A stretch of 64,000 bases of DNA from JAXLYE01 sp046351595 (lineage in GTDB: Bacteria; Myxococcota_A; Polyangia; Palsa-1104; JAEUJZ01), in the NCBI GenBank assembly GCA_046351595.1, contig JAXLYE010000004.1:496001-560000 (forward strand), in the 5' to 3' direction. The position numbers were made by a program, and so were the translations under genes. The notes under the pieces were generated by a model, which worked only from the letters and a program-made list of their open reading frames with translations, was not told the DNA's origin and ran no database searches. This document shows positions 34,465 through 43,937 of this stretch, one piece after another. Position 1 is the stretch's first letter. Each line of letters opens with the position of its first letter.

Positions 34465-37400
34465 CGAAGGCGCGTCGAGTAGTGATTCCGTCTCCTCCGA
34501 GATGGCTGCGCTCAAGGCGCTGCTGGCGCATATCGAAGAAGCGCTGAAGACGCGGGCCGTCATTGACGCCATGTCGGCGCTGCGCGACGCCCAGGTCGCG
34601 CTCAGCGAAGCGCGCCAGCGCGGCGGAGAGACCCCGGAGTTCGTCGTGCTCCTGGAGCGGCTGCTGGCAGTGGGCCGGGCGCTCGGGGCGCTCCTGGACA
34701 GCTCCAGAGAGCGCGGGCATGCGCAGAGCCTCCTCAGCTTCTGGGGCAACCTGCTGCTCCATGCCGGCCGCGAGAGCCCGGACATCACGCTCGCGGATTT
34801 TGATCGCGAGCAGCTCCCGACTCTCGAAGACAAGCAGTGTCCCTACCTGGGCCTGGAGACGTTCCACGAGGAGGACAGCGGTCGCTTCTTTGGCCGCAAC
34901 AGGGTCATCGAGAAGCTGGAGAACACGCTGGCGCAGGGGCGCGTCCTGGCGGTGCTGGGCCCGTCGGGGAGCGGCAAGTCCTCGGTCGTGCTGGCCGGGC
35001 TGGTCCCGCGCCTCTGCAAGCGCCTGGGCATCAGCGCGCTGATCATGGTCCCTGGGACGGAGCCGGTGGCGGCGCTGCGCGCGCTCGGGATCTCGGCGGA
35101 GCAGACCCGTCCCGTCTTCCTGGTCGTCGACCAGCTGGAAGAGATCTTCACCCTGTGCGACAGCGAGGCGCTGAGGCAGCAGTTCTTCTCGGAGATCCTG
35201 GCGCTGATCCGCAGCCCGATCGAGCACAAGGTCGTCCTGACGCTTCGCAGCGACTTCGAGGAGAACCTGGCGGAGTACAAGGAGCTCAACGAGCTCCTGC
35301 ACGCAAAGAATCACCATGAGGTCATCGAACCGCTGAGCAAGGACGAGCTGCGCGAAGCCATCGAGCGACCGGCCGCCGAGGTCGGGCTGCGCTTCGAGGC
35401 CGGCGTGGTGGACAGGCTCATCGACGATGTCGTCGGACAGCCGGCCAGCCTGCCGCTGCTCCAGTTCGCGCTCCTCAAGCTGTGGGACATGCGTGATCAC
35501 AACCGCATCACGCTGGCTCTTTACAACAGCCTGGGCGGTGCGCGCGAGGCGCTGTGCAACTGCGCGGACGATGTCTACCAGCACCTGCAGGAGGAGGACA
35601 AGAAGACCGCGGACAAGGTGCTGCTTCTGCTGGCCGTGCCCGTGGCGACGCGACGGGAGGTGACGCGCAGCCGTGTCTCTTTGTCCGAGCTCTACGGCTC
35701 TCTGGGAGAAACCCGAGAGCGCGTGGATCGGATCCTTGCTTCGTTCGAGCAGGCGCGCTTGCTGCGGCGGACGCCGAAGCGGGTCAGCGGCCAGGCGGAG
35801 CCGCCGCCCGACAAGGTCCTGATCGAGTTCGCGCACGAGGCGCTCGTGCGCAACTGGGATCGCCTCGAGGAGCAGATCGACTCCGTCCGCGAGTGGCTCG
35901 GTCGCAAGCGCGAGCTGGAAGCGCTGGCGCAGAGCTGGATCCGCCGGCAGAAGGAGAGCCCGGACGCCGGCCTGCTCGGCTCCGAGGAGGTCCGCAGCGC
36001 CGAGCGCGACAAGCAGGAGATCGAGCGTCTCGGGATCCCGGTGGACGCAGGGGTCGGCCGGCTGATCGAGGCCAGCATCGCGGCCGTTGACCGAAAGGAG
36101 CAGGAGCAGGAGCGGGCCCGGATGCTCGAGCAGGACCGGCTCCGTGAGCAGGCGCTGGCGCAGGAGAAGCTGGCCCAGAGCGAGCGGCTGCGTGCGGACC
36201 AGGCGGCGGCGGCTGCGGCGAGCGCGAGCGTGAGCCGGCGGCGCCTGCAGTGGGCCACGGCGCTGCTCGGGGTCGCGCTGACCCTGGCGCTGGGCTGCTT
36301 CCTCTTCTTCCTCTGGTACAAGGACAAGGTGCAGAAGCAGACCGCACGGTCCGAAGCGGACGCATGGATCGAGCAGGCCCGCCAGCTCCTGAACCCGGTG
36401 CCGACACCGGACCGGAACCCTGCCATCCTCGAGCTCAACCGCCTCTACACGGCGCATCCCGACGATCCGCTGCTGCCGGACCTGTTGGCGGACGTGCGGC
36501 GGCGCATGTTCGACGGGCTCCACACCATCCTGGTCGGCCACGAGGAGCCCGTCTCGGGCGGCGTATTCAGCCCGGACGGACTCTCAATCGTCACGGTCGA
36601 TGAGAAGGGCAAGCTCGTGCTCTGGGACGTCGAGTCCGGTGGCCAGAAGAGCTCCGTGCCCGCAAAGGCAGCGCGCAGCATCACCTGGAGCCCGAGCGGA
36701 CGGTCCCTGGCTGCAGGCTGCGCAGAGGGCCGCATCCAGATCTGGGAGGTGGACCAGCAGCGCTTCAGCCGCAGCCTGCCCGCACCGCAGCCCAACGCAG
36801 ACAACGGCGCCATCACGAGCCTGACCTACAGCCCGGACGGCCGCAGCCTGGCCGCTGCGGGCTGGCCCAGCGTGGTTATCTGGAGATTGGACGAAGCGGG
36901 GACCGCGTGGCGGCCGGTGCGCGCGCTGCGCGTGTCGGACGAGCCCCTCGGCTCCCAGCCGACGGCCCCGACCGAGGCCCTGCCGATGGCCGACCAGCGC
37001 GTACAGCGTGCGGCGGAGCCGCGCGCCCCCAGCGCCGACAAGCCGCTCCAGGTAGCCAAGTCCAACCCTCCGCTTGAGCGCACCCCCGTGAGCTACGCCG
37101 CCTGGAGCCCCGACGGGCAGATCCTTGCCACTGCGTGGGACAGCTCGCAAGCGGTGAGGCTCTGGCATGTTCGGACCGGTGGGCTGCTGAAGACCGTCGC
37201 ACACCTCAGCAACGTCCGCGGCGTCGCCTTCAGCCCCGACGGGCGCAGCTTCGCGACGATCGGGGAGGACGGCGTGGCGCGCCTGTGGATCACCAGCAGC
37301 GGCACGCCGGCGCGGCTCAGCCGCCGCGGACATGGCGGTGAGGCATTCGGCGTGGCCTGGAGCCCGGACGGGCGCCAGCTCGTCACCGCGGGCCGCGACC

Positions 37401-39409
37401 GGACGGCACGGGTGTGGGACGCTGTCTCGGGGCAGCTGGTTCGCACGATCGAAGGCCACTCGGCGGCCGTGTCCAGCGCCGCGTTCAGCCCGGCCGGCGA
37501 TCACATCCTGACGACCAGCGCCGATCACACCGCGCGCGTCTGGGAAACCCGCGCCGCAACCGCCACGATCACGCTGAAGGAGCACCTGATCGGGCTGGCG
37601 AGCGCGCGGTGGCACCCCATCCCGGAAAAGAATCGCGTCGCCACCGCCAGCCGAACCGGCTCGGTGCTGATCTGGCAGGTTGATACGGGCCAGGTGCGGA
37701 CGCGGCTTGATTACGACAGCCCTGCGCGCTTCGTGGCATGGAGCCGTGACGGCAACCTCCTGCTCGCTGCCTACGACAAGGGGGCAGCCATCTGGTCGCT
37801 GAGCGATGACGAGAAGCAGGAGCCCAAGATGGTACTGCTCGCGGCGCAGGAGCGCGTGCTCAGCGCCTCCTTCAGCTGGGACGGCCGCTACCTGGTCACC
37901 AGCTCCCGAAACAATACCCCGCTGCTCTGGGACACCAAGACCGGCGCCCAGGTCGGCGCGCTGCAGGGCCACATCAAGCCCGTACGGACCGTCGAGTGGA
38001 GCCGTCCGGATCTCATCCTGACGGCGAGCGATGATCGGTCCGCGATCCTATGGCAGTGGAAGGACCTGGGAGCCAGCAAGCTCCGCGTGCTGAGGGACCA
38101 CACCGACATCGTGCTGAGCGCGACCCACCACCCGCGGGAGAACAAGATCCTTACCACCAGCCGCGACAACTTACTATGGATCTGGGATGCCGATAGCGAG
38201 AAGGTCCTGTCCAAGATCAACATCGACACCGAGGCCGTCACCAGCGCCTCGTATAGCCCCGATGGGCACCGCATTCTGGTCGTGACCCAGGAGCCCATCG
38301 CGCGGATCTATGACGCTGGTGAGAAGACGCTGGACCGGGCCCGGATCGTCCTGACCCTCAGCGGCCACACCGACAAGATCCGGAGCGCGGTGTACAGCCC
38401 GGACGGCGCCCGCATCCTGACCGCGAGCGACGACATGACCGCCCGAATCTGGGACGTCGCGAAGGAGACACGGACGCCGCAAGAGTACTCGCTGCTTGTG
38501 GACTGCTACCTGTTCCAGAAGCTGGCAGAGGATCAGCGCCGTATCGTCCCGTCGACTCCGAATCCGGCGCGCTGCAGACAGCGCAGCAGCGCGAGCGTCC
38601 CCGCCGTGCTCTGGAGTGATCGCAGCAGCGCCCTGTGGGCCGGGATCTACGCGCTGCAGTCCGGCCAGCTCGGGCAGGCACGCGACCGCCTGGCCGAGGC
38701 GCGGGCGGTACTGACCCGCTTCAACGATCAGGACGGACTGTTCCTGCTCTCGCTGGCGGAAGCCGACCTCCAGGCGCCGCCCGATGCCGCCGAGCCGCCC
38801 ATTGGGCTGCAGGAGCAGTTCAGCAAGCGCTGGGAACAATCGGATGAAGTGTGGATCTCTGACATGGCGGTGGCCGCAAGCCACTGGTACGAGCGGTCCA
38901 GGCGCTCCCGGTGGGCCGGATGGGCCTACGAGCAGCTTCGTGCGTACGACAGCGCGCACTCGAGCGCGACCCGGCTGAGCGCTGTCATCCGAGGCAATGA
39001 GCTGGAGTACCGGCTGGGCCAGTACGAGCCCGACTTTCTCCTTCGGCACGGCCCAGCGGTGTTTGAGCAGATGAGAGCGACGGTCAACGCTCCGAACGAG
39101 CAGGCTCCTGTGGCCGCTCTGATCTTCCTGGCTGCGCTGGAGAAGGGTGACAGCGCCCTGCAGAAGGAGTGGGCCAACCAGGCGCTTGAGCAGTGGAAGC
39201 TGATCGGCGAGGGCGCGCCGCCTGCATGGAGCTTCCCTGGCACGCGCCGCGCGTACCTCGCAGACTCACGCTTCAAACATCTCGAGAAGGCCCTGCTGCT
39301 GTTCGAGCTGCTGGAGGCGCCGAAGCAGCGGAGGAGGCAGCCCGAGCTCGAGGGTGTGCTGCGCGGCCAGGCCGCCCCTGCTCGTTCCCTGGATCCACGA
39401 CCGCTGTAG
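34451..39409 (+). CDS. STAND NTPase with transmembrane helix and WD40 repeats
   Basis: Predicted 1652 aa. Residues 1-125 are helical, similar in style to effector-associated adaptor domains. The NTPase spans about 130-560: it opens with CPYLGLETF, Walker A is GPSGSGKSS near residue 170, Walker B is VFLVVDQLEEIF, and a winged-helix-like part contains VLIEFAHEALVRNW. This is the nSTAND1-type arrangement. A coiled coil precedes one membrane helix at about 605-623. Residues about 690-1335 are WD40 repeats (SPDGxxLxTAxxDxTARVWD), probably two propellers, and about 1345-1652 is a helical tail. Likely a ligand-sensing switch that activates the overlapping CHAT protease. The membrane helix between NTPase and sensor is notable. 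Confidence 0.92.
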   Translation: MENRSEGASSSDSVSSEMAALKALLAHIEEALKTRAVIDAMSALRDAQVALSEARQRGGETPEFVVLLERLLAVGRALGALLDSSRERGHAQSLLSFWGNLLLHAGRESPDITLADFDREQLPTLEDKQCPYLGLETFHEEDSGRFFGRNRVIEKLENTLAQGRVLAVLGPSGSGKSSVVLAGLVPRLCKRLGISALIMVPGTEPVAALRALGISAEQTRPVFLVVDQLEEIFTLCDSEALRQQFFSEILALIRSPIEHKVVLTLRSDFEENLAEYKELNELLHAKNHHEVIEPLSKDELREAIERPAAEVGLRFEAGVVDRLIDDVVGQPASLPLLQFALLKLWDMRDHNRITLALYNSLGGAREALCNCADDVYQHLQEEDKKTADKVLLLLAVPVATRREVTRSRVSLSELYGSLGETRERVDRILASFEQARLLRRTPKRVSGQAEPPPDKVLIEFAHEALVRNWDRLEEQIDSVREWLGRKRELEALAQSWIRRQKESPDAGLLGSEEVRSAERDKQEIERLGIPVDAGVGRLIEASIAAVDRKEQEQERARMLEQDRLREQALAQEKLAQSERLRADQAAAAAASASVSRRRLQWATALLGVALTLALGCFLFFLWYKDKVQKQTARSEADAWIEQARQLLNPVPTPDRNPAILELNRLYTAHPDDPLLPDLLADVRRRMFDGLHTILVGHEEPVSGGVFSPDGLSIVTVDEKGKLVLWDVESGGQKSSVPAKAARSITWSPSGRSLAAGCAEGRIQIWEVDQQRFSRSLPAPQPNADNGAITSLTYSPDGRSLAAAGWPSVVIWRLDEAGTAWRPVRALRVSDEPLGSQPTAPTEALPMADQRVQRAAEPRAPSADKPLQVAKSNPPLERTPVSYAAWSPDGQILATAWDSSQAVRLWHVRTGGLLKTVAHLSNVRGVAFSPDGRSFATIGEDGVARLWITSSGTPARLSRRGHGGEAFGVAWSPDGRQLVTAGRDRTARVWDAVSGQLVRTIEGHSAAVSSAAFSPAGDHILTTSADHTARVWETRAATATITLKEHLIGLASARWHPIPEKNRVATASRTGSVLIWQVDTGQVRTRLDYDSPARFVAWSRDGNLLLAAYDKGAAIWSLSDDEKQEPKMVLLAAQERVLSASFSWDGRYLVTSSRNNTPLLWDTKTGAQVGALQGHIKPVRTVEWSRPDLILTASDDRSAILWQWKDLGASKLRVLRDHTDIVLSATHHPRENKILTTSRDNLLWIWDADSEKVLSKINIDTEAVTSASYSPDGHRILVVTQEPIARIYDAGEKTLDRARIVLTLSGHTDKIRSAVYSPDGARILTASDDMTARIWDVAKETRTPQEYSLLVDCYLFQKLAEDQRRIVPSTPNPARCRQRSSASVPAVLWSDRSSALWAGIYALQSGQLGQARDRLAEARAVLTRFNDQDGLFLLSLAEADLQAPPDAAEPPIGLQEQFSKRWEQSDEVWISDMAVAASHWYERSRRSRWAGWAYEQLRAYDSAHSSATRLSAVIRGNELEYRLGQYEPDFLLRHGPAVFEQMRATVNAPNEQAPVAALIFLAALEKGDSALQKEWANQALEQWKLIGEGAPPAWSFPGTRRAYLADSRFKHLEKALLLFELLEAPKQRRRQPELEGVLRGQAAPARSLDPRPL

Positions 39410-39743
39410 GCGCACGGGGCCTGACCGAGCTGCCTTTGGTCTGATTCAAGACTGCTTGCCCGTTCAACCGAAACCGCGCCCCTCCGTCCGGCGCCATGGG
39501 CACCTGCTGCAGGACTTCCGCAGGAGCGCCCAGTATGAATCCCTGGCCAAGAGGTTCGGCTCGGTAATAGAGCGCTACCGATCCGTAGCACGGGTGCTAC
39601 CCAGCCGCGCTAGCGAGCAGCCCCGTTGCGAGAGCACCCCGACGGTAGCACCGCTTCCGTCGGCGCGCCGAGCGAACAGGTCCCCTGAAGGGCCGCCGCG
39701 GCACGGCACTTGCCATAACCAGTTGGCAACCCGAGGAGCCACC
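39410..39743. other. Intergenic region before phospholipase-like gene
   Basis: About 334 bp on the + strand after the STAND gene. Several short GCTACC/GGTAGC inverted motifs lie near 39570-39640, but there is no clear terminator with a T-run. The last 35 bp carry an inverted repeat before the next start. Confidence 0.4.
39710..39729. promoter_or_regulatory. Inverted repeat before phospholipase-like gene
   Basis: TTGCCA and TGGCAA form a 6-bp dyad with an 8-base spacer ending 14 bp before the ATG at 39744, overlapping the approach to the ribosome site. Could be an operator or translational hairpin. Confidence 0.35.
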
Positions 39744-41339
39744 ATGCCCGCCCGCCTGGACATCCTGATCACTGCCCCGTTTCCGCTCGGTGACGTGACC
39801 GCACAGCTGACGTTCCCCGACCAGAGCGTGCGTCGCGTCGTGTTACGCAGCGGCGCGCTCCAGACCGACCTGCCCGAGCTGCCCGAGCGCCTCCGGCTCC
39901 TCCACGCGCCAGCGCCTGAAGGTGAGGCCCCGCTCGCCGCGCCGTCCGAGGTCTTGCGTCCCGAGCAGCGGGAGCTCAGGGGCGATCTGGTCGAAGCCGA
40001 GGAGCTCTTCGAGCGCGGCATTCGCATTCCTGAAAGCGGCACCCTGCGCCTGCAGCTCATCTGGGGCGTGCACTGCCACCAGACCGTGACCGGCCCGTCG
40101 CTGGCGTCGAAGCTTGGTGGCGAGGTGGAGCGGCAAGCGCCGCGGTTCCTATCGGCCGAGCACGTGCGCTGTGCAGAGCGCGTCGGCATGGACGAATCGG
40201 GAATGAGGCCGCTCGCCGCCAACGGCAAGACGGCAACGTTCAACAGCAAGACCCTGCTCCCCATCGGCTCGCAGCGCGCGACCTTTGGCCAGATCATCGC
40301 GCTGGCCGGCGACTTCTATGCGTACCTCGATGCGGCATCGCGCAAGAACAACGGCTCGGCGTGGCCCGAGGCGCCCGGCTGGGTGGAGTTCCTGGCGGGG
40401 GACTACCGCGAGCCGCCGCTCGTCGAGGACAGCTCCGCCGTCGTAAAGGACATCCTCGCCACGTTCCAGCATGAGCTCGAGCAGCTGATGCGCGGCGAGA
40501 AGCTCAGCGCGCTGCCTCAGCTCGTCGAAGGGAATCGGGTTACGGACTTCCCGGTGCGCCGCTACCTGGCGCTGGCCGGGATGAACTACTGCCACTTCGG
40601 CGCGCAGCCGCCCGACGGCAGCATCCAGGACGAGGTGAACGAGGCGTATCGCTCGTATCTCTACTATCACCGCCGTGCGCTGGCGCAGGCCGAGGTGGCG
40701 GGCATGTCGCTCGTCAACCAGGAGGCCAAGTTCATCGAGGCGCTGGTGATCGAGGCCTTCGGCTGCCACTTCCTGACCGACCTGTTCGCGAGCGGGCACA
40801 TTCGGGTGCCGCGCCGGGCTCTGGGAGAGCGCTTCGGGATCATGCGCGGCGGTCTGGGAATGGCGCACTCCATGCACGACGAGGACAACAAGCTCGGGCT
40901 GTGGTGCACGACGCGCGTGCCGCAGACGCCGCGCGTGGTGTGGCGCGCCTACGGCGACGCGATGCTGCTCAAGCCCGAGGCGGAGGCGCACCTGGCCATG
41001 ATCCAGGAGGCGGTGCGGCGCTCGGCGGCCGAGGTGTTCCTGCGCTACTGCGGGGTCAGCGACGTCCCCGAGGCCGAGACCGGCGAGGCGCTGCTGCCGG
41101 TGGCGCTGGCCGCCGGCACCGCGCCGCGCAGCGAGGACGTCCTCCCGTTCGACCTGGGGAGCCCGGACACAGAGCCTCCCAATCACTTTCCGCTGTATGC
41201 ACTGGTCGATAGCGGAAAGCCGAAGCACCCGCTCATCGCCCGCCGGGCCGACGACAAGGCGCTCTACACGAACTCCTATTACGAGCAGGACGGAGACAGC
41301 GCGCGGCGCTTCTCGATCCCGCTCGCGGCGAAGCGCTGA
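39744..41339 (+). CDS. Zinc-dependent phospholipase C/P1-nuclease-like protein
   Basis: Predicted 531 aa, with GAGGAG seven bases before the ATG. No signal peptide. The C-terminal half has the metal-ligand pattern of zinc phospholipase C and S1/P1 nucleases: an earlier NYCHFG, then H342-x3-D346-x5-H352 in CHFLTDLFASGH, then H375-x3-D379 (the usual last ligand is Glu). The N-terminal ~200 residues have no clear match. The family hydrolyses phospholipids or nucleic acids. A cytosolic member after a CHAT/STAND pair could be a membrane- or nucleic-acid-damaging effector, but the 334-bp gap weakens an operon claim. Confidence 0.65.
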   Translation: MPARLDILITAPFPLGDVTAQLTFPDQSVRRVVLRSGALQTDLPELPERLRLLHAPAPEGEAPLAAPSEVLRPEQRELRGDLVEAEELFERGIRIPESGTLRLQLIWGVHCHQTVTGPSLASKLGGEVERQAPRFLSAEHVRCAERVGMDESGMRPLAANGKTATFNSKTLLPIGSQRATFGQIIALAGDFYAYLDAASRKNNGSAWPEAPGWVEFLAGDYREPPLVEDSSAVVKDILATFQHELEQLMRGEKLSALPQLVEGNRVTDFPVRRYLALAGMNYCHFGAQPPDGSIQDEVNEAYRSYLYYHRRALAQAEVAGMSLVNQEAKFIEALVIEAFGCHFLTDLFASGHIRVPRRALGERFGIMRGGLGMAHSMHDEDNKLGLWCTTRVPQTPRVVWRAYGDAMLLKPEAEAHLAMIQEAVRRSAAEVFLRYCGVSDVPEAETGEALLPVALAAGTAPRSEDVLPFDLGSPDTEPPNHFPLYALVDSGKPKHPLIARRADDKALYTNSYYEQDGDSARRFSIPLAAKR

Positions 41340-41353
41340 GGGCGAGGGCTGAC

Positions 41354-41551
41354 GTGGACGGCCAGGCGGTGAGACCGCTGCACGCCCTGCTCATCGCGAT
41401 CGCGGCCCATGAGGACGGAAGCTACACGCTCCACGCCGGCCGCCTGGCCGGGCTGGGAGCGGGCGCCGCGATCGGCGTGTACGGCCCGATCCCGCGCGCT
41501 TCCCGCCGCTTGGTTCCGAAGCCGATGAGCGGGCCCGTCGCGGCGTCCTGA
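41354..41551 (+). pseudogene. Remnant of a caspase C-terminal barrel segment
   Basis: A 65-codon frame contains YTLHAGRLAGLGAGAAIGVYGP. It has the same pattern (x-L-x-G-x-x-x-G-x-x-x-G/S-x-x-x-V-x-P) as the post-caspase segment of the protein at 30410-32530. No caspase domain precedes it, and the frame breaks after about 50 residues. Probably the debris of a second caspase gene or of a partial duplication. Confidence 0.35.
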
Positions 41552-42036
41552 TCCTTCTGGCCGCAACGCCCGCGCCGTCCACGGCCCGCCTCAAGACACC
41601 GGAGCCGCGCTGGATCTTGACGGCGCACGCGGGCGGCCGCAAGGCGCCGGTGCGCACCGGGTCGCTTTCGTTTAGGTCAGCCAGCAGCGCAGCAGAGCGG
41701 GTTCGTCCGACGGTCCCGAGGGGATGGGGCATAAGCCCGCGAAAGAATGAACGGATGGCCCTTCGCTTGCTGGTAACTGTGTATCTGCGACAGGCCGGCA
41801 GGTAAACCACAGTCCCCTCAGGCCCAGGAGCGCGCCAATGTCAAACCTCAAACCTCGAAGCGTGGGGGACCTGAGGGCCGACGCGACGCAGGCCAGGCTT
41901 GTCCCGTCGGAGACGGTTTGAAATTTTTCGACAAGTCGAGGCCGGTTCCTGGCGTTCCGCGGAACAGGACCGCTGTGCGTGCGGCCGACCCGCAGACCCC
42001 ACCTGCCGACTGAGCCCGCCCATTCCGTACCCAGTC
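41552..42036. other. Right end of the island, no gene seen
   Basis: About 485 bp with short, unsupported frames on both strands and a local AT-richer patch (GAAATTTTTCGA near 41920). No transposase, terminal inverted repeat or att-like core was found up to the junction at 42119. Confidence 0.5.
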
Positions 42037-43596
42037 TCACACGGGAACTCGCGGTCGCCAGCGGCTGCCAAGCCCGTCGATCAACCTCGCCCCCGTCGCT
42101 GAGAAGAGAGTCCTTGATGGGTACTTGACCCAATACGGTCCCACCACCGTGCTGACGTCTGCCACCGTTCGCAGGTCGCGGGCGTCGCTGTAGGCGCCGC
42201 TCTGCCAGGTCGGCAGCGCGAACAGGCGCGAGCGCCCGCAGCCCGACAGGCCCCAGCTCCGCTCGGACTCCCAGTAGCCGTCTGGGGTCAGCTCGATGTT
42301 GGTGCCGCCGACCGCGGTCACGTACGGGGCGTCCGAAGGGACGTCGACCTGCGCCGAGTCTCCCGAGGCCGACAGCACCGTGATGCCGAGCGCCGCCGCC
42401 ATCATCGCGGACTCGTTGTACGCGCGCGCCACCGGGTACGGCGTCGTGTACTCGGAGTGCGCAAAGGAGTCCGAGAGCACCTGCGCCCGCGCCGCGCCGA
42501 TGGCCTCGTTGAAGGTGTAGAGCAGCGAGGTGTCGGAGTTGTCCGGGCCGCCGTAGTAGACGATCTCGGCGCCGGGCGCGATGGCCCCGGCCAGCTCGAC
42601 GTCCAGCGTCGCCTCCAGGTCGCGCGTGATGATCGGCTCCATCGTCTGCACGATGATCGGGTCCGCGCGCCGGATCCCGAACGCCTGCCACATCGACTGC
42701 AGATCCGAGATCTTGAACAGAGTCGCTCCGATGATTCCCAGAGTCAGGCCGGCGCCTTTGTATCCCTTTACATACAGGCTGCTCATCCCGTACGCGCGCG
42801 CGATCTGCTGCGGCGTCAGGTGATCGCCGACGTTGCTCGGCTTGCTCGTGACCACGGGCGCGATGTCGCGCGACAGGGTCCCGGTCGCGGCCTCGGGATC
42901 GGGCATGAGCAGGCGCCGGATCTTGCCGACCAGCGCGTCCGGCACATCGAGCGAGGTGATCGGCGCGTACGCCGCGGCGCGCCAGGTCCCGGACGAGCGC
43001 TTGACGAGGTGCAGCCGGGTCCCGAACGCGGCGTTGAACTGGCGCACGGTGCCGGTGTAGCTCAGCACCAGGCGGTTGCGCGCGGTCCGCCTGACCTCGA
43101 AGCCGTGGTCGCTCAGCCAGCTCTTGACCGCGCTCACCGTGGTCAGCGTCGGCGCGTGGCGATCCATGAACTCGCTGAACGTCATGTACTGCCGGAACTG
43201 CGAGGACGAGGGGCTGTACATCGCCGCGATGCGATCCTCGAGCTCGGCCTTGTTGCGCAGCTGCAGCACGATCAGCGCGCGGAAGCGCTTGTCCGGATCG
43301 ACGGTGCCCTGGTCCACTCCGTGCGGCCAGTACGGCGCCGCCACCTTCGTCTCAGTCCCCGACACCTCTTCCGCCACCTCCAGCGCCGCGGCGTCGCTGT
43401 CGACCGCCACTCCGTCCTCGCGATCGAGCGCGCTGTCGCTCGGCGGCCTGTCCTCCTCGGCAGCGGCGGGCTCCGTCGGCTCGCCGCAGCCCGCGCCATC
43501 GGTACACAGCACCGCGCCCAGCACGCTCCCGAGCAGAATGGCAGAGCGCCGATTCCCCAAACTCCCCAGCTTCCCAGGCGATGACAAAAGACCCAT
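42037..43596 (-). pseudogene. 5' part of a split sedolisin (S53 peptidase) gene
   Basis: The ATG at 43596 has GAGGAGG upstream. It opens with a signal sequence and an acidic linker, then a pro-kumamolisin propeptide (about residues 75-215), then the S53 catalytic domain. The Glu/Asp pair is visible in DLEATLDVE and the oxyanion Asp in SASGDSA. Sedolisin similarity ends at YWVKY (codon ending at 42122); the ~27 codons after it, up to the stop at 42037, are unrelated sequence. The Ser-containing GTSASTP segment is missing and lies 17 kb away at 24521-24794. As it stands the protein cannot be an active peptidase. Confidence 0.85.
42120..42124. repeat. Right GGTAC junction of the island
   Basis: The same five bases as at 24790-24794, placed exactly where the sedolisin 5' half loses similarity. 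Removing everything between the copies plus one GGTAC restores the frame (K-Y-L-G-K-W). Confidence 0.6.
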
Positions 43597-43827
43597 GGAG
43601 TCCTCCTCGGCCCATCCCCCCAAGGCAGCCCACCCGTCTTGCTGCGCCGGCAAGAAGGATGCCGCACCGACATCGGTCCTGCTGTCGGAGGTGCGGCCAG
43701 CGGGCTGCGCTCCCCGCGCACGCTGAGCGGATCAGCACACGCACGCCCGGGCTCGCGGCTGCATGCCTCGTCCCGCGCCAGGGTTCGCGTGCCCTGAGGC
43801 CGTGCCGGGCCATCCCCGGGGCTGCAA

Positions 43828-43857
43828 TTGACAACATCGGGCGTTCCTTCGCACGAT
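43828..43857 (+). promoter_or_regulatory. Sigma-70-like promoter of collagen-like gene
   Basis: TTGACA at 43828-43833 is followed after 18 bases by CACGAT (43852-43857), in the 341-bp gap between the divergent sedolisin and collagen-like genes. The -35 is perfect and the -10 is weak. The start codon is 80 bp further. Confidence 0.4.
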
Positions 43858-43937
43858 GCCGCGCAGATCGGGACCTGCCGTGGCCGCGCTCATCCTGGCG
43901 CGCTCGCGCCGGCTCATTTGGAAGAAGGAGAGACACC

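Larger units (their letters stand above)
24795..42119. mobile_element. 17.3-kb insertion carrying a caspase/CHAT/STAND cluster
   Basis: This block separates the two halves of a sedolisin gene that read in the same direction and rejoin in frame when it is removed with one copy of GGTAC. It holds an EF-hand protein, a STAS-like protein, an FG-GAP protein, a terpene-synthase-like protein, a caspase, a CHAT protease, a STAND/WD40 protein, a phospholipase-C-like protein and small remnants. I find no transposase, integrase or clear terminal inverted repeats: the inner ends start GTAAGCGGCG and, on the other strand, CATCAAGGAC. The mechanism is therefore open. The insertion itself is well supported by the split gene; the mobile nature is inference. 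Confidence 0.7.

Noticed and set aside
39560..39660. Possible tRNA or structured RNA from GCTACC/GGTAGC motifs
   Set aside because: The short inverted motifs do not form a cloverleaf, and there is no T-loop GTTCRA sequence at the right place.
24795..42119. Tn7-like transposon
   Set aside because: A 5-bp duplication would fit, but there are no transposition genes and the inner ends share no inverted repeats.
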